Positions 1-9,941 of a stretch of 64,000 nucleotides of DNA are shown piece after piece. Location of the stretch: the NCBI GenBank assembly GCA_046331665.1, contig JAXLQK010000017.1:62001-126000 (forward strand). Reading direction: 5' to 3'. The stretch is from CAWBAT01 sp046331665. GTDB taxonomy: Bacteria; Acidobacteriota; Terriglobia; Versatilivoradales; Versatilivoraceae. The position numbers and the translations under genes were made by a program. Positions within the stretch are counted from its first letter, which is position 1, and the number at the start of each line of letters is the position of its first letter. Below the pieces are notes generated by a model. The model was not told where the DNA came from. It worked only from the letters and a program-made list of their open reading frames with translations, and made no database searches.

Positions 1-2
1 GA

Positions 3-251
3 AACGAGCGTGCCTGGTATGAGGGACAGAAAAAATGGGCGGATGCCTATGAGTCTTACCATCGCGAACAGGCGCAGATGCTCGCCTCGATTCAATCCAG
101 TTCTAGCGGATCTTCCGGCTCGAGCGGCTGCGGCGGATATTTCGGAGGCGGGGCACATGCCTGCGAAGCTGGCGACCGTCAGGCTGCCGACCGTTTCAAT
201 AACGGTAGCGCGAGCCAGGACGACAAGAATCGTTACTCTGGAGGCTGGTAA
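3..251 (+). CDS. C-terminal fragment of unknown Ser/Gly-rich protein (5' truncated)
   Basis: This reading frame is open from the window edge to a TAA at 249-251, so only the last 82 residues are present. The beginning is rich in Trp/Tyr/Glu/Lys (helical-looking), followed by a Ser/Gly stretch and a Cys/Gly-containing tail (GCGGYFGGG) ending RYSGGW. The composition and the low-complexity linker look like a real C-terminus rather than random translation, and the competing frames are less plausible. I do not recognise a family. The start lies upstream of the window. Confidence 0.5.
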   Translation, partial: NERAWYEGQKKWADAYESYHREQAQMLASIQSSSSGSSGSSGCGGYFGGGAHACEAGDRQAADRFNNGSASQDDKNRYSGGW

Positions 252-604
252 TGGGAATTTTGCGGATGGCTTTGGCGGTCTCCTCGCTCTGTGCTCAATC
301 AGGTCCGGTGCTGCGAGGAGGGGAAGTGAGGGTCAGCCCCTAAAAAGTAAATTTAGTCGAGAGGTGAGCTCACGGACTTGACCTTCCAGACGGGCATTCT
401 ACGGTAGCGCTTCGTGCAACCTCAACCGCTGGAGGCCTGTTTGTTGGATTCCCCTTCTTCATTCGATTCCATTTCCCCTCGTCCAATGATTCAACCATTC
501 AGGACACATACCTCTTTTGCCTGATGAAAATACCTGGCCAGGAATTCTTGAAGAAGGTTAACGAGGGCAGTCTCAGCCGAGAGAGCGATTACCAATACTT
601 ATAG
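251..604 (+). pseudogene. Possible short broken ORF region after the truncated gene
   Basis: An ATG overlaps the preceding stop (TAATG) and opens a 30-residue frame with a signal-like start (MGILRMALAVSSLCAQ) that stops at 341-343. Another frame, entered after about position 366, reads through GGLFVGFPFFI and ends at the TAG at 602-604. Together they could be two pieces of one frameshifted small secreted protein, or merely non-coding sequence. No family is recognised. The rest of the stretch up to the next gene holds nothing else I can support. Confidence 0.2.
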
Positions 605-624
605 GATGGCTTCCTATCGTGTAA

Positions 625-1416
625 TTACTTTGAGTTTTGTTTTAGATATTCCTCGTTAAATAACTCATCAGAAATAGGTTGATTGTAATTAGCGTCGAGC
701 ACTTTGAGCACTAGTTTCCCTTGCTTGGGCAGGTCGTCAACCCTGGCGACCATGAGTGTCCAATTGCCCTGAACCTTTTTGAGTTCACCGGCCTCAATGA
801 CTTTCTCAAGTTTGTCCGAATTGCCAAAAAGTTCCCACCGCTGCAGCATGCCATTGTCTTCCCGAAAATAGGCCAAGGATCGGGGGTAACTCGAATCGCT
901 TTTGAATTGCGGCTTGATTCGATTCTCGACGATCTGGCAGGGAATCCCGTCGAGAACTTTTTTCTCTTCGGATTGATGGTCGTACTGCATTAACCCGCCT
1001 CCAATGAGTTCCTGAACGGAAATGCTGAACCCTTTGTACTTGTAATTCCGTGCTCCGGAAACGCGAACTTTCTTCTTGAGGGCGCTGTTGGGGCGATAGG
1101 CAATATAGTCCAGGTCTCCATCTGGCTTTTCGTGGACGAGCAGCAGTTTGCCCTTTTCCGATGGTGGCGCCTCCATTTTGATGAGATGCGACATCAATCC
1201 CTGGTGCGACTTTCGGGTCCAGGTAAATTCAAGGTGGATGGGCTCCTTTCCCGCCTCCTGGTAATCGACCCCCATCTTGAAAACGCCATTGTGATGAGAG
1301 GATTGGTTGAGGTACTGCATAACCAGTTGGTCTCCCTTGGGGTCCGCTTGAATTGCGGTTGCTGAGAAGCACAGCAGGAACAAGGCAGAATACAAAAAGT
1401 GAATGCGCGTTTTCAT
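625..1416 (-). CDS. Outer membrane lipoprotein-sorting protein (LolA-like), partner of the RND exporter
   Basis: The product is about 263 aa with a Sec signal peptide (MKTRIHFLYSALFLLCFS, then ATAIQA). It is then a beta-rich periplasmic domain typical of the LolA-like 'outer membrane lipoprotein-sorting' family (PF17131 type). Such proteins are commonly encoded beside MMPL/RND exporters and are thought to accept hydrophobic cargo in the periplasm. Here it lies 145 bp downstream of an RND exporter gene on the same strand, which fits. I chose the ATG at 1416 because GAAGGA sits 8 nt upstream. In-frame starts at 1425 and 1440 lack such a site. The cargo is not deducible. Confidence 0.8.
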   Translation of the reverse strand: MKTRIHFLYSALFLLCFSATAIQADPKGDQLVMQYLNQSSHHNGVFKMGVDYQEAGKEPIHLEFTWTRKSHQGLMSHLIKMEAPPSEKGKLLLVHEKPDGDLDYIAYRPNSALKKKVRVSGARNYKYKGFSISVQELIGGGLMQYDHQSEEKKVLDGIPCQIVENRIKPQFKSDSSYPRSLAYFREDNGMLQRWELFGNSDKLEKVIEAGELKKVQGNWTLMVARVDDLPKQGKLVLKVLDANYNQPISDELFNEEYLKQNSK

Positions 1417-1561
1417 GAGAGTCATCCTTCGCAATTTCAATTAGTGATCACGGCCGCCGACGGCATGAGACGAAAATGCAAGATCTTTCCTTGCCAATGA
1501 TGGTGAACCGGTTCCCTTAATTCAACGTCTCCAGAGTGACTGATTTCCAAAAAAATTCCGC

Positions 1562-3967
1562 TCAGGTCGCACATCCTGCCTGTCCGCCATTTCGAAGTGC
1601 CTCCGTATTTTTTGTGTTGAGAAAGAGCATCAGGGAGGGAAGCAGGACGATGGAGGCAATAAGATTGGCACCCATGATAAACGCGGACAAAAGGCCAAAC
1701 TGGGAGACCGGCACAAAATGAGAAGCGCCAAAGATCAAGAAACCCAGGGTCAGGGCTATCGCCGAGGAGACCATGGCGCCGCCGGCTGTCATGAGGGCTT
1801 CGCGCATGGCATCGGGCACATTCATATTCCCGAGGGTCCGGTGGCGGCGGAAATGGACCAAGTAGTGGATACAATTGTCAACGGCAATTCCGATGGAAAT
1901 ATTGGCAATCACGCTGGTATTGATATTCAGGGGGATCGCGGTGGATCCCAGGAGTCCGAAAAAGAAAAGAACAGGCAACCCGGCGGGGATGAGCGACAGC
2001 AAGCCGACTTTGAACGATCGGAAAAGGATGATGACAATGGCGGCAATCAGCAGTGTCGAGAGCAGCAAGCTCTCCACCTGTCCCTCGGCGACGCTGTCGG
2101 AGGTTTGATTCATCAGCACCAGTGTTCCTGTCGAGTGGACAGTGACATCCGGGGGAAATAATTCCTTGCCCAGTTGTTGAATACGGCGAAATTCCTGCCG
2201 CAGTTCCGTTGAGCGAAAGACCTGACTGCGAACCAGAATGCGCATCGTGTGGTGATCAGCGGCCAGAAATTCCTCGGTCACGTTACCAGGGTCAGACTCG
2301 GCAAATTCGATCAAGTCCTGAATGACGGCGGGGTCCGATGGGACTGCAAAGTATTGCGGATCATCTTCGTGAAACGCCCGGTTCAGCAATTTCAAACTGT
2401 CCACGATGGAAAGTGTTTTGTCCACCCCCGGAGTGTTGTGCAGGGATTGCTGCAGGGCGTCGGCAGACTTCAGGATTTCCGGATCCAAAACCGATCGCTC
2501 TCGATTCGTTTCCACGACAATGGAGAAAGAGGCGAGTCCGCCCAGGCGGCTGGCAAAAGCCTCGGAAGCTTTCACCACCTGCGACGATTTGCGAAAGTAC
2601 CCCAAATTATCGGTATGAACCTGCACGTGGTAGAGGCCCCAGAGCGCCCACACCGTGGAAAGCAGGGCGGCCCCGTAAATCCATGGCGCGCGGCGGAAAT
2701 CGAAACGGCCAAGCTTTGCCATCAACAGATGGCGGTGGCTGTCTTCCCGCCCTGGCAGTTCTTCCAGACGAGGGATGCGATGATGCCACAACAGCAGGGG
2801 AATGAGGGTCATGCAAAGCAGATAGCCCAGGAACACGCCCCAGGTCGCAAAAATTCCGAAATCCCGAATGGTGGGGATGGGACTGATCACCAGGGATCCA
2901 AAACCGGCCATGGTGGTGGCGGCCGAAATCATGATGGCGATATGAGTGCAACTTAACGTCTCCAACAGAACTTCACGATAGCCCTCTCGGCTGATCGATA
3001 CCTCGTGATCAGTTCCAGCAGTACCCGCACTCAGTGATGCTTTGTCCGGCTCGGAACCGGACTGACCAGTCCGATAGGCGCGGAGCATCACACGATAGTA
3101 TTGGGCCAGGAAATGAATGACATAGGAGCTTCCATTGGCGATCAGCAGTGATGGCAGGGTGAGCGTGGTGATGCTCAGGGGGCGGCCAAGCCAAGCCATA
3201 GGCCCCAGAGTCCAGAGCAGGGCGATGAGAACGGCCACGAGAGGCAAGGCGATCCCCCGGAAAGAACGGAAACTGACCACCAGGAGCCCGATTACCAACA
3301 GAAGAGTCAATGGCGTGAAAAGCTTCAAGTCCGCCAACATGTTGGTGGTTCCTTCAAATTCCATTTCCGGCAGACCGCCGATGAACACCTGGGCCAGTTG
3401 GCGCAGGGGAAGGACAATTTCGTGGACCTGCTGGGTTACGAAACGGGCTTGAGAAAGAGCTTGATTCTTTTCGAAATTCTTTAAGAAAACCAGAATTGCG
3501 GTGCTATGAAGGTCGGCTGAGATCAGATGCTTTTCCAACAGCGGGTTCGAGCGGATCCGAGCCCGCAATTCTTCGGGGCGGATGGATTCCAGCGAAGCAG
3601 GGATAAGAGGTTGAATCTTAACTTCGTCTCCCTCGCCTTTGACGTCCATGAGGTTGGTCAAGCTGATGACCCGTTTGACTCCTTCGATATGCTCGATTTT
3701 CGTCGTAGCTTCCCGGATCGATTCCAACATCGGCGGTTCCAGAAGCTGGTTACTGGTGAGGCCGACCAGCAGGATTTCATCATTCCCAAAAATCCGCTGG
3801 GTTTGTTCGTAGTAGGCGTTTTCTTTGGACTTGGCCTGGATGAAGGAGGACGAAGAGCTGTCAAACTGGAGGTGCCGCAAAGGCAACAGCCAGCCGGCAC
3901 TCATCAGGAGGATAACGCAGAGACTCGCGCGGGAATGATCGAGCAGCCAGTTGCAGATGCGAACCAT
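1562..3967 (-). CDS. RND superfamily (MMPL/HAE3-type) exporter
   Basis: This is an 801-aa inner membrane protein with the duplicated architecture of the RND superfamily. It has an N-terminal membrane anchor (MVRICNWLLDHSRASLCVILL), a large periplasmic loop (about residues 40-210), a five-helix bundle with repeated TM segments (about 215-420), a second periplasmic loop (about 450-630) and a second helical bundle near the C-terminus. MMPL-type pumps use the proton gradient to move lipids or other hydrophobic molecules to the periplasm or outer membrane. The LolA-like gene directly downstream supports a lipid or lipoprotein-like cargo. No periplasmic adaptor or outer membrane channel gene is nearby. 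No clear Shine-Dalgarno precedes the ATG at 3967, so the exact start is less certain than the family. Confidence 0.9.
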   Translation of the reverse strand: MVRICNWLLDHSRASLCVILLMSAGWLLPLRHLQFDSSSSSFIQAKSKENAYYEQTQRIFGNDEILLVGLTSNQLLEPPMLESIREATTKIEHIEGVKRVISLTNLMDVKGEGDEVKIQPLIPASLESIRPEELRARIRSNPLLEKHLISADLHSTAILVFLKNFEKNQALSQARFVTQQVHEIVLPLRQLAQVFIGGLPEMEFEGTTNMLADLKLFTPLTLLLVIGLLVVSFRSFRGIALPLVAVLIALLWTLGPMAWLGRPLSITTLTLPSLLIANGSSYVIHFLAQYYRVMLRAYRTGQSGSEPDKASLSAGTAGTDHEVSISREGYREVLLETLSCTHIAIMISAATTMAGFGSLVISPIPTIRDFGIFATWGVFLGYLLCMTLIPLLLWHHRIPRLEELPGREDSHRHLLMAKLGRFDFRRAPWIYGAALLSTVWALWGLYHVQVHTDNLGYFRKSSQVVKASEAFASRLGGLASFSIVVETNRERSVLDPEILKSADALQQSLHNTPGVDKTLSIVDSLKLLNRAFHEDDPQYFAVPSDPAVIQDLIEFAESDPGNVTEEFLAADHHTMRILVRSQVFRSTELRQEFRRIQQLGKELFPPDVTVHSTGTLVLMNQTSDSVAEGQVESLLLSTLLIAAIVIILFRSFKVGLLSLIPAGLPVLFFFGLLGSTAIPLNINTSVIANISIGIAVDNCIHYLVHFRRHRTLGNMNVPDAMREALMTAGGAMVSSAIALTLGFLIFGASHFVPVSQFGLLSAFIMGANLIASIVLLPSLMLFLNTKNTEALRNGGQAGCAT

Positions 3968-4096
3968 GATCGATCTTATAAAGGAAAGAGTTGAACGGAG
4001 TCAATGAGGAAACAGGACTTCTTGGCGGCTTTCTGGTGTGGCAGGCGATCCAAGAGCCTATTTTGAACTGAGCTCAATTCCACAAAAAGAGGATGT

Positions 4097-4250
4097 CTAT
4101 TCAGGGGTCAGCGTGCGAGGGTCACCCGTGCGGTTGTCGATGACGCTGGCGTAAGCGGCGAAGGAACCATTTGGAGTTGAAGTTGAAAGACTCAGCCGGG
4201 CACCTGTCAAGTTCGCATAACCAAACCGGCTTAGCACCTCGGTGATTTGA
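4097..4250 (-). pseudogene. Frameshifted C-terminal tail of the subtilase-like protein
   Basis: In the frame used by the long upstream gene the protein ends in an implausible tail. After FFIVPSG, a different frame continues the second tandem domain with ITEVLSRFGYANLTGARLSL and ends DNRTGDPRTLTPE at a TAG (4097-4099). That ending matches the end of the first tandem domain (DNGTGDPRTLLPQ). A single-base indel near 4245 therefore separates the real C-terminus from the rest of the gene. Confidence 0.75.
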
Positions 4251-7200
4251 ATCATTTCCAGAGGGAACAATGAAAAAATCCGAATGCAAGAGAGTCCCTT
4301 GTTGGTTGAACAGAGTCACCTTGACCACAAGATCCGACTCCGTTGCGTTGGTCAGAATCAGATTGGTACGAAAATCATTGTTCTGAGCGACCCCTGTAAT
4401 CGACCGCGGTCGAAACCAGCTGATCAAATCCGCCTGGGTGGCTGCCGGCACGCTTTGTCCATAGGTTCCACCCGTGCCCGGAGTTGATGTCTGGCCTAGC
4501 ATCGTAAAACCGGGCGATTCCGACACCAGTCGAATGGCTCCATAAGACTGGTCCAAACCATAAACAGAAGCCAGGACATCGCGCAGCACCATGGACTCCC
4601 GCGGATTAAACATGAGTTCCTTTTCCAGCCCACTGCGTCCGTCCTGGTTATTCCCGAAAAATTTGAGTTTCAGGCTCGATGCCATATTAGCCGTATTGGC
4701 GATGAATAGATCGGTGGTCCAATAGGTATTGGCGAGGCCGCTCACGCGGGCGCTTGAAGGAAGTAACAACCAATTCGAATGGACTTGGGGAAGCAGTGTT
4801 CGCGGGTCTCCCGTCCCGTTGTCAATCAAGGCAACATAGCCGGCAATGGCTCCTCCGGCGGTTGTGGGGCGAAGAATGAGTTGAGCCCCTGCAATGTCTT
4901 CCGTGGTTCCGAGATCTTCAATGACGTTGCGAACTTGTGTCATCCCTAGCGGAGGCAGCGTATAGCTCTTGTTCAATCGTATGAATCCTTCTTTCGAGAC
5001 GAGGGTGACCTCTACGCCGCACGCAAATTTCGAGGCGTTGGCCAGGATCAGGTTGGATCGGAACGCCTGATTTTGATAGACCCCGCTTATGGATCGGGTC
5101 TCTCCATAGGAGATCCAATCCGACGACGAAAAGGCTGGGACGCTCTGCCCATATGTTCCGCCACCGCCTGGGGTAGAGGTCTGGGCCAGGATATTCAGGG
5201 TGGGCGTCGTTGACTCTATTAATAGACCACCGAATCCGGAGGAAATCCCAAACACGGACTGCAAAACATCAACAAAGGTGATTGTTTTTCCGGCGCCGAC
5301 CGAAATGCTCTTGGCCGGCCCTGTCGTACCATCGGAATTATTTCCCAGGAAAGTAAAGGTTACCGTAGCGTCGGCATAGCCTTGATTGGTGAGATTGAGC
5401 GTGGTCGTCCAGAAAGTATTATTGGCTCCTCCGACAATGGCAATAGAAGGAATCAGCCATCGGCTCTGAATTCCGGGAGGGTTCGTAATCGTAACTTCAG
5501 CAAAGTTAGAAAGGACCGTTTCCCCCGATCCCTTGACGGCACGAGCTAGCAGACGATGGTTTCCAGGGTTCGGGGAATTCCAAGTGATCTGCCAGGGGCG
5601 CGTTATGGCTTCACCGACCAGATTGCCGTCCACAAGAAACTCCATTTTCTGAATGGCGTCATCCTCCATACTCGCGGAAATCTGTAAATTGGCGGGTGCG
5701 GCGTAAGCCGACCCGTTGAGAGGGCTGGTTAATTGTGGTTGATCAAGTTGAGAGACCACAATCTTTTCGAAAACCCCATTATAGTCTGCGCCAACGCCGA
5801 CCAAAATCGTTTCAGGAAAGTCGATCGTTGCTTCGCCAATAAGATTCCAATGAATGGCGTCGGTTGAATTGTAGCCCCTGAGCGTAGAGCCGCTGCGAAC
5901 AAGTTTCACCCAAGTATTAAAGGAATTTTGCGCCACTGCCTTTTTCCTCGATTCGGAATCGCGCTCACTCCGAAATTCGAACAGAATCCCTGATTCGTTC
6001 GACCAGCCCATTAATGCAAAAGGCGATCCGCCAGAAAGGTCCTCTCGAATCATGACACCCGCTTTATATGAGGCTCTCGAAATATAAGCTAAAATTTGCC
6101 CGTTTCCTTTCAAATACTGAAACGAGAATTGCGCTTGGTCTTGTTTTCCGCCCAAGTTTCCAGGAAGAGTGGAAATCACCAGACCCCCCTCCCCATTGTC
6201 ATAGCCGTTATGGTTATAACCTGCAGAATCTCCAATCCAGCGGTTAATCCATGGGTAGTTCAGGGGACTCACGTCAAAATTTACGGGTTTAGAAAACCCT
6301 ATACCTCCGTTGCAATCCACAGCTTTGGCTACCAGCCGAAAGCTCCCTCCACTGAGAAGAGCATCCTGCCTATAGGGGGGCTTTGTAGGCGGAGGATTAT
6401 CCGGTCCCAAGGATGTGTATTCAACACGCATGACCTCGGAAGACTTCGAATGGGCGTCGGCTGTTTCTATCACTTCAACGGGATCTCTCCCAAGGTCGCG
6501 CGCCCAAAATTGGGAACCCTCGGTGGGGGTCAGGATAGTCACCGTTGGCGGGTCAATTAAGCCGGGAGGGTACGTCAGGGTTGCAAATTCACCATAACAA
6601 AATTCTTTTCCTTGTCCCGCTCCTACAGCCAATCCATTGTCATTGATATCAAACCCGTAATATAACTCTGGTTCGCAGGAAGCGTATCGAGGGGTATCTC
6701 TCAAACGCTGCATGATTCCATCGTGCCAGATGAAGCCTGCCATAACAAGAGTCATGGATAGATCCCCAATGATGACACCCGAGTTGTTGATTGATCGCGC
6801 CGCGCTTTCCAGCCCGTCAAGAACCCCAAGATCCAACATGTATCCATCCTGCCAGAGAAAAGCATGCCACACTTTGTCCCCTGAAGTGGTTGCCTTGCCT
6901 ACGATTTGACCCCGGTCATTAATTCCAAATGCCTGGCTCCGATTACCCCCGGGCAAAATTCCCAAGTCCTTCAGTGATCCTCCTTCCCAAAGAAATGCGT
7001 GTTCCGTACCTTCCTTGGTTTCGGCCCAACCGACCACTTGAGCTGAGGCGTTAATCGCCATTGCCTGACTTTGATTCCCCCCCAGAGTCCCTATTTCCTG
7101 AATTCCGCCTTGATTCCAGAAGCAGGCGACGGAATAGCCTTTGGCATTCGTTCCAATTCCTGCGATCTGTCCACTGCTATTGATTGCCAATGCTTGACTT

Positions 7201-9941
7201 TGGTCCCCCCCTGGAAGAGCACCGAGGTCCCGCATATTCCCATTCTCCCAATAAAAGGCGTGTTTGGTTGGATCTCCAGAGTAGACATTTGACCAGCCCA
7301 CAATTTGTCCGTGATCGTTAATATCTTGGGCAACGCTTTGCTTCCCTCCTAATGTCCCTAATAACTGCATCCCTTCGGTGGCACTCCAAACCATTGCTTT
7401 TTTGTCAGCACCCGGATCCAAATCGTTTTCTTCATTGAATGACCAACCGACCACTTGATTCCTATTATTAATGGCTTTGGCCACGCTATTCCTATCTGTT
7501 CCGAATGTTCCCAGATTACGATTGTGAACCCCATAGGAACCATAGAGCATGATAGAGCCGGATTCTCCATTGTAGCCATCCACCGCGATCAAATACTCTG
7601 AACCCGCTGAAGCTTGAAATCGAACCCAACTCGTCTTTCCTCCCAGTGGGTCGTCGTCGTTGCTTGTGATCAAGTTAAGATTTGGAAGGGTTCCGGTATA
7701 AACCGCCAGAAGCGTATTAAAGCTGCTCCCTGCCGTTGAGAGAGTCATGGTACAGGAAAAAGGCGCGATCCATTTCCACCAGACAGATTTCCCGCCCGGG
7801 TTTCCTGCATGATTGGGCTCGCCGGCGTCTTTACTGGCAGTGATATTGGAAGCATATCCTGGAAGTAGCGTACCCAAGGAGGTGCCTGTAATTGTGAAAG
7901 GCGACTGGAAGTAGTCATTCCAAGCGGGGAGATTGAGTACAATTTTCCCGGATTCTCCGTTGAATCCATCCACCACGATTTGATAGGTCTGTCCAGCAAT
8001 GGCATCAAAGGTTACACGGCTTGTTTTCCCGCCCAGAGGATCATCATCGTTGGCCGCAATCAAGGTGAGATTCGATACAGAACTGCCGGTATAGACTGCT
8101 AGGAGCGTATTGAAATCGCTGCCTTCGGTGGTGATCGTCACGCGCCTTGAGGCTTGACAGTACCAATTCCACCAGACAGAGCGGTGTCCTGGATTCCCTG
8201 CATGGTTCGGTTCGCCAAGCTCCTTGGAGGCGGCAATATTTGTGCCTCGCAGGGTTGTTAAGTAGCTCCCATCAACGTTTCCTGGAGCTAATGTTGCCGT
8301 TGCCAGGCTGTCATTTTGCGGTGCAGGGATCCATAAGACATAGAGTAAGATATTCCCCTTTTGTCCGTTCTTTCCGTCCACTGCGATGGAATAATCGAAT
8401 GGATGCTGAACATCAAATGAGATATGGCTCGACCCTTCTTCGCCACCATCGTCATCATTACTGACAAGTGGTATAAGACCACGCACGTCATTTCCCGTAT
8501 AGGCTGCAAGAAGAGTATCCAAGGCACTCCCCTCGGTACTTATTTCCAAAATTCCAGTCAAGGCGAAGCTCTCCCAATGCCACCAAAGAGATCCACCCCC
8601 TGCATTTCCTGCGTGGTTCGGCTCACCTTCTTCCTTAGATGAGTTCAGGCTGTTGCCCCCATAAAACCAAGCGACAGGCGAAGTGACATCTGTTATTGGC
8701 GTCGCTATGTTGGTCCGGTTCGAGAAATTGTCATTCCTTGGCGCCATACCCAGCCAAAAATTCCCTGACTCGCCATTGAGCCCGTCGATTGCAATCATAT
8801 AAGTCGTGCCTTGAACAGCATCAAAGCTTACAGTGCTTGTAAGTTCTTCGTTGGGATTGGCGGAACTCACTGCCACCCGGGACAACTCAGCGAGGGATTG
8901 TCCGGTATAAATGGTCACGATCGTGTGGAAATTGCTTCCGGCTGTAGAAAAACTAAAATGCCCGGATGCGGGAGGTGTCCATGACCACCAAAGGGTTTTC
9001 CCGCTCCCTTGGGGAGACGTCAACGACTCTGATTTTTCCAGACTGGCTTCTTGATTCGATCCGCTGGCTCGAAAAGTAAAAACTGAAGAATTTTCTGATG
9101 TTTTATTAGCAATTGGCAATGCCATGGAAAAATCATCGTTGGGTGGGCGGGTGTGGACAGATTGAAGGGCCTTAGCGAGATTCAGTCTCCCTCCGGAACT
9201 GCACTTCCCAGTCAAATCAGGGAGCCGTTCGGCAGAGCTTAGAAGGCGATTGCGGACTTGCAGGTAGGAATCGCGGGGAAATTGCTCCTTGATTAAAGCC
9301 AGCACCCCACTGACATACGGGGCAGCCATCGAGGTTCCACTTAACACCTGGTAAGCCGAGTCTGAGGTATACCATGTGGAATAAATATAGTCCCCTGGTG
9401 CGCCCAGGTCGACGGTCGCCTGGCCGTAGGTTGTCCAGTAGACTGCCTTGTCAGAAATATCAGTGGCTGAAACGGAGATGATATTGTCTAAATCGAAGCC
9501 GGATGGATAATGGGCAAGATAATCCGAATCGACGTTATCATTTCCAGCTGCAGCAGCAACGAGAATCCCTTTTTGCTGGACATGCTTCAGGGCATCGAGA
9601 AGGGCCCGCGAGTAGGCAGGACCTCCCCAACTACAATTAAAGATGCTGGCCCCTTTGGAGAGTGCATAATCAATACACTCAATTGCATCGGAGTCGTAGC
9701 CGCTCCCGTTTTTGCCGATGAATTTGCAGGCCATGATTTGAACATTCCAAGCCACGCCGACGACCCCGATGCCATTATTTCCAACGGCCCCCAGAATTCC
9801 CGCCACGTGAGTACCATGACCAAGGTCATCGCGGGGATCTCCGGAGCCGGTGATGGCATTGATCCCGTGTACATCGTCGATGTAGCCATCCCCATCATCA
9901 TCAATCCCGTTGTTAGGAATTTCACCGGGATTGACCCACAT
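4122..9941 (-). CDS. Giant multidomain subtilisin-like (S8) serine protease, frameshifted at both ends
   Basis: This secreted protease is over 1,900 residues long. Numbering from the ATG at 9941, the catalytic His is H42 (GHGTHVAG), the oxyanion Asn is N134 and the nucleophile is S204 (GTSMAAP). The catalytic Asp (VAVIDSG) is encoded at 9981-9983 in the same frame, upstream of this ATG. After the protease come four beta-sandwich repeats with Trp-rich cores and DG.NGESG motifs (about 270-795), about seven HAF repeats (GTLGGNQSQAMAINASAQVVGW type, about 805-1115), a DUF1349/laminin-like beta-sandwich (about 1230-1394), an Ig-like domain (about 1400-1485) and two copies of a ~220-aa domain ending DN.TGDPRTL. 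The prepro-region upstream and the last ~50 residues are out of frame, so the gene is damaged or misassembled. It probably acts outside the cell or on its surface. Confidence 0.85.
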   Translation of the reverse strand: MWVNPGEIPNNGIDDDGDGYIDDVHGINAITGSGDPRDDLGHGTHVAGILGAVGNNGIGVVGVAWNVQIMACKFIGKNGSGYDSDAIECIDYALSKGASIFNCSWGGPAYSRALLDALKHVQQKGILVAAAAGNDNVDSDYLAHYPSGFDLDNIISVSATDISDKAVYWTTYGQATVDLGAPGDYIYSTWYTSDSAYQVLSGTSMAAPYVSGVLALIKEQFPRDSYLQVRNRLLSSAERLPDLTGKCSSGGRLNLAKALQSVHTRPPNDDFSMALPIANKTSENSSVFTFRASGSNQEASLEKSESLTSPQGSGKTLWWSWTPPASGHFSFSTAGSNFHTIVTIYTGQSLAELSRVAVSSANPNEELTSTVSFDAVQGTTYMIAIDGLNGESGNFWLGMAPRNDNFSNRTNIATPITDVTSPVAWFYGGNSLNSSKEEGEPNHAGNAGGGSLWWHWESFALTGILEISTEGSALDTLLAAYTGNDVRGLIPLVSNDDDGGEEGSSHISFDVQHPFDYSIAVDGKNGQKGNILLYVLWIPAPQNDSLATATLAPGNVDGSYLTTLRGTNIAASKELGEPNHAGNPGHRSVWWNWYCQASRRVTITTEGSDFNTLLAVYTGSSVSNLTLIAANDDDPLGGKTSRVTFDAIAGQTYQIVVDGFNGESGKIVLNLPAWNDYFQSPFTITGTSLGTLLPGYASNITASKDAGEPNHAGNPGGKSVWWKWIAPFSCTMTLSTAGSSFNTLLAVYTGTLPNLNLITSNDDDPLGGKTSWVRFQASAGSEYLIAVDGYNGESGSIMLYGSYGVHNRNLGTFGTDRNSVAKAINNRNQVVGWSFNEENDLDPGADKKAMVWSATEGMQLLGTLGGKQSVAQDINDHGQIVGWSNVYSGDPTKHAFYWENGNMRDLGALPGGDQSQALAINSSGQIAGIGTNAKGYSVACFWNQGGIQEIGTLGGNQSQAMAINASAQVVGWAETKEGTEHAFLWEGGSLKDLGILPGGNRSQAFGINDRGQIVGKATTSGDKVWHAFLWQDGYMLDLGVLDGLESAARSINNSGVIIGDLSMTLVMAGFIWHDGIMQRLRDTPRYASCEPELYYGFDINDNGLAVGAGQGKEFCYGEFATLTYPPGLIDPPTVTILTPTEGSQFWARDLGRDPVEVIETADAHSKSSEVMRVEYTSLGPDNPPPTKPPYRQDALLSGGSFRLVAKAVDCNGGIGFSKPVNFDVSPLNYPWINRWIGDSAGYNHNGYDNGEGGLVISTLPGNLGGKQDQAQFSFQYLKGNGQILAYISRASYKAGVMIREDLSGGSPFALMGWSNESGILFEFRSERDSESRKKAVAQNSFNTWVKLVRSGSTLRGYNSTDAIHWNLIGEATIDFPETILVGVGADYNGVFEKIVVSQLDQPQLTSPLNGSAYAAPANLQISASMEDDAIQKMEFLVDGNLVGEAITRPWQITWNSPNPGNHRLLARAVKGSGETVLSNFAEVTITNPPGIQSRWLIPSIAIVGGANNTFWTTTLNLTNQGYADATVTFTFLGNNSDGTTGPAKSISVGAGKTITFVDVLQSVFGISSGFGGLLIESTTPTLNILAQTSTPGGGGTYGQSVPAFSSSDWISYGETRSISGVYQNQAFRSNLILANASKFACGVEVTLVSKEGFIRLNKSYTLPPLGMTQVRNVIEDLGTTEDIAGAQLILRPTTAGGAIAGYVALIDNGTGDPRTLLPQVHSNWLLLPSSARVSGLANTYWTTDLFIANTANMASSLKLKFFGNNQDGRSGLEKELMFNPRESMVLRDVLASVYGLDQSYGAIRLVSESPGFTMLGQTSTPGTGGTYGQSVPAATQADLISWFRPRSITGVAQNNDFRTNLILTNATESDLVVKVTLFNQQGTLLHSDFFIVPSGNDSNHRGAKPVWLCELDRCPAESFNFNSKWFLRRLRQRHRQPHG

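Noticed and set aside
1437..1874. Minus-strand ORF of ~145 aa overlapping the RND exporter
   Set aside because: It lies in a different frame within the 3' end of the well-supported exporter gene and has a composition typical of a shadow frame.
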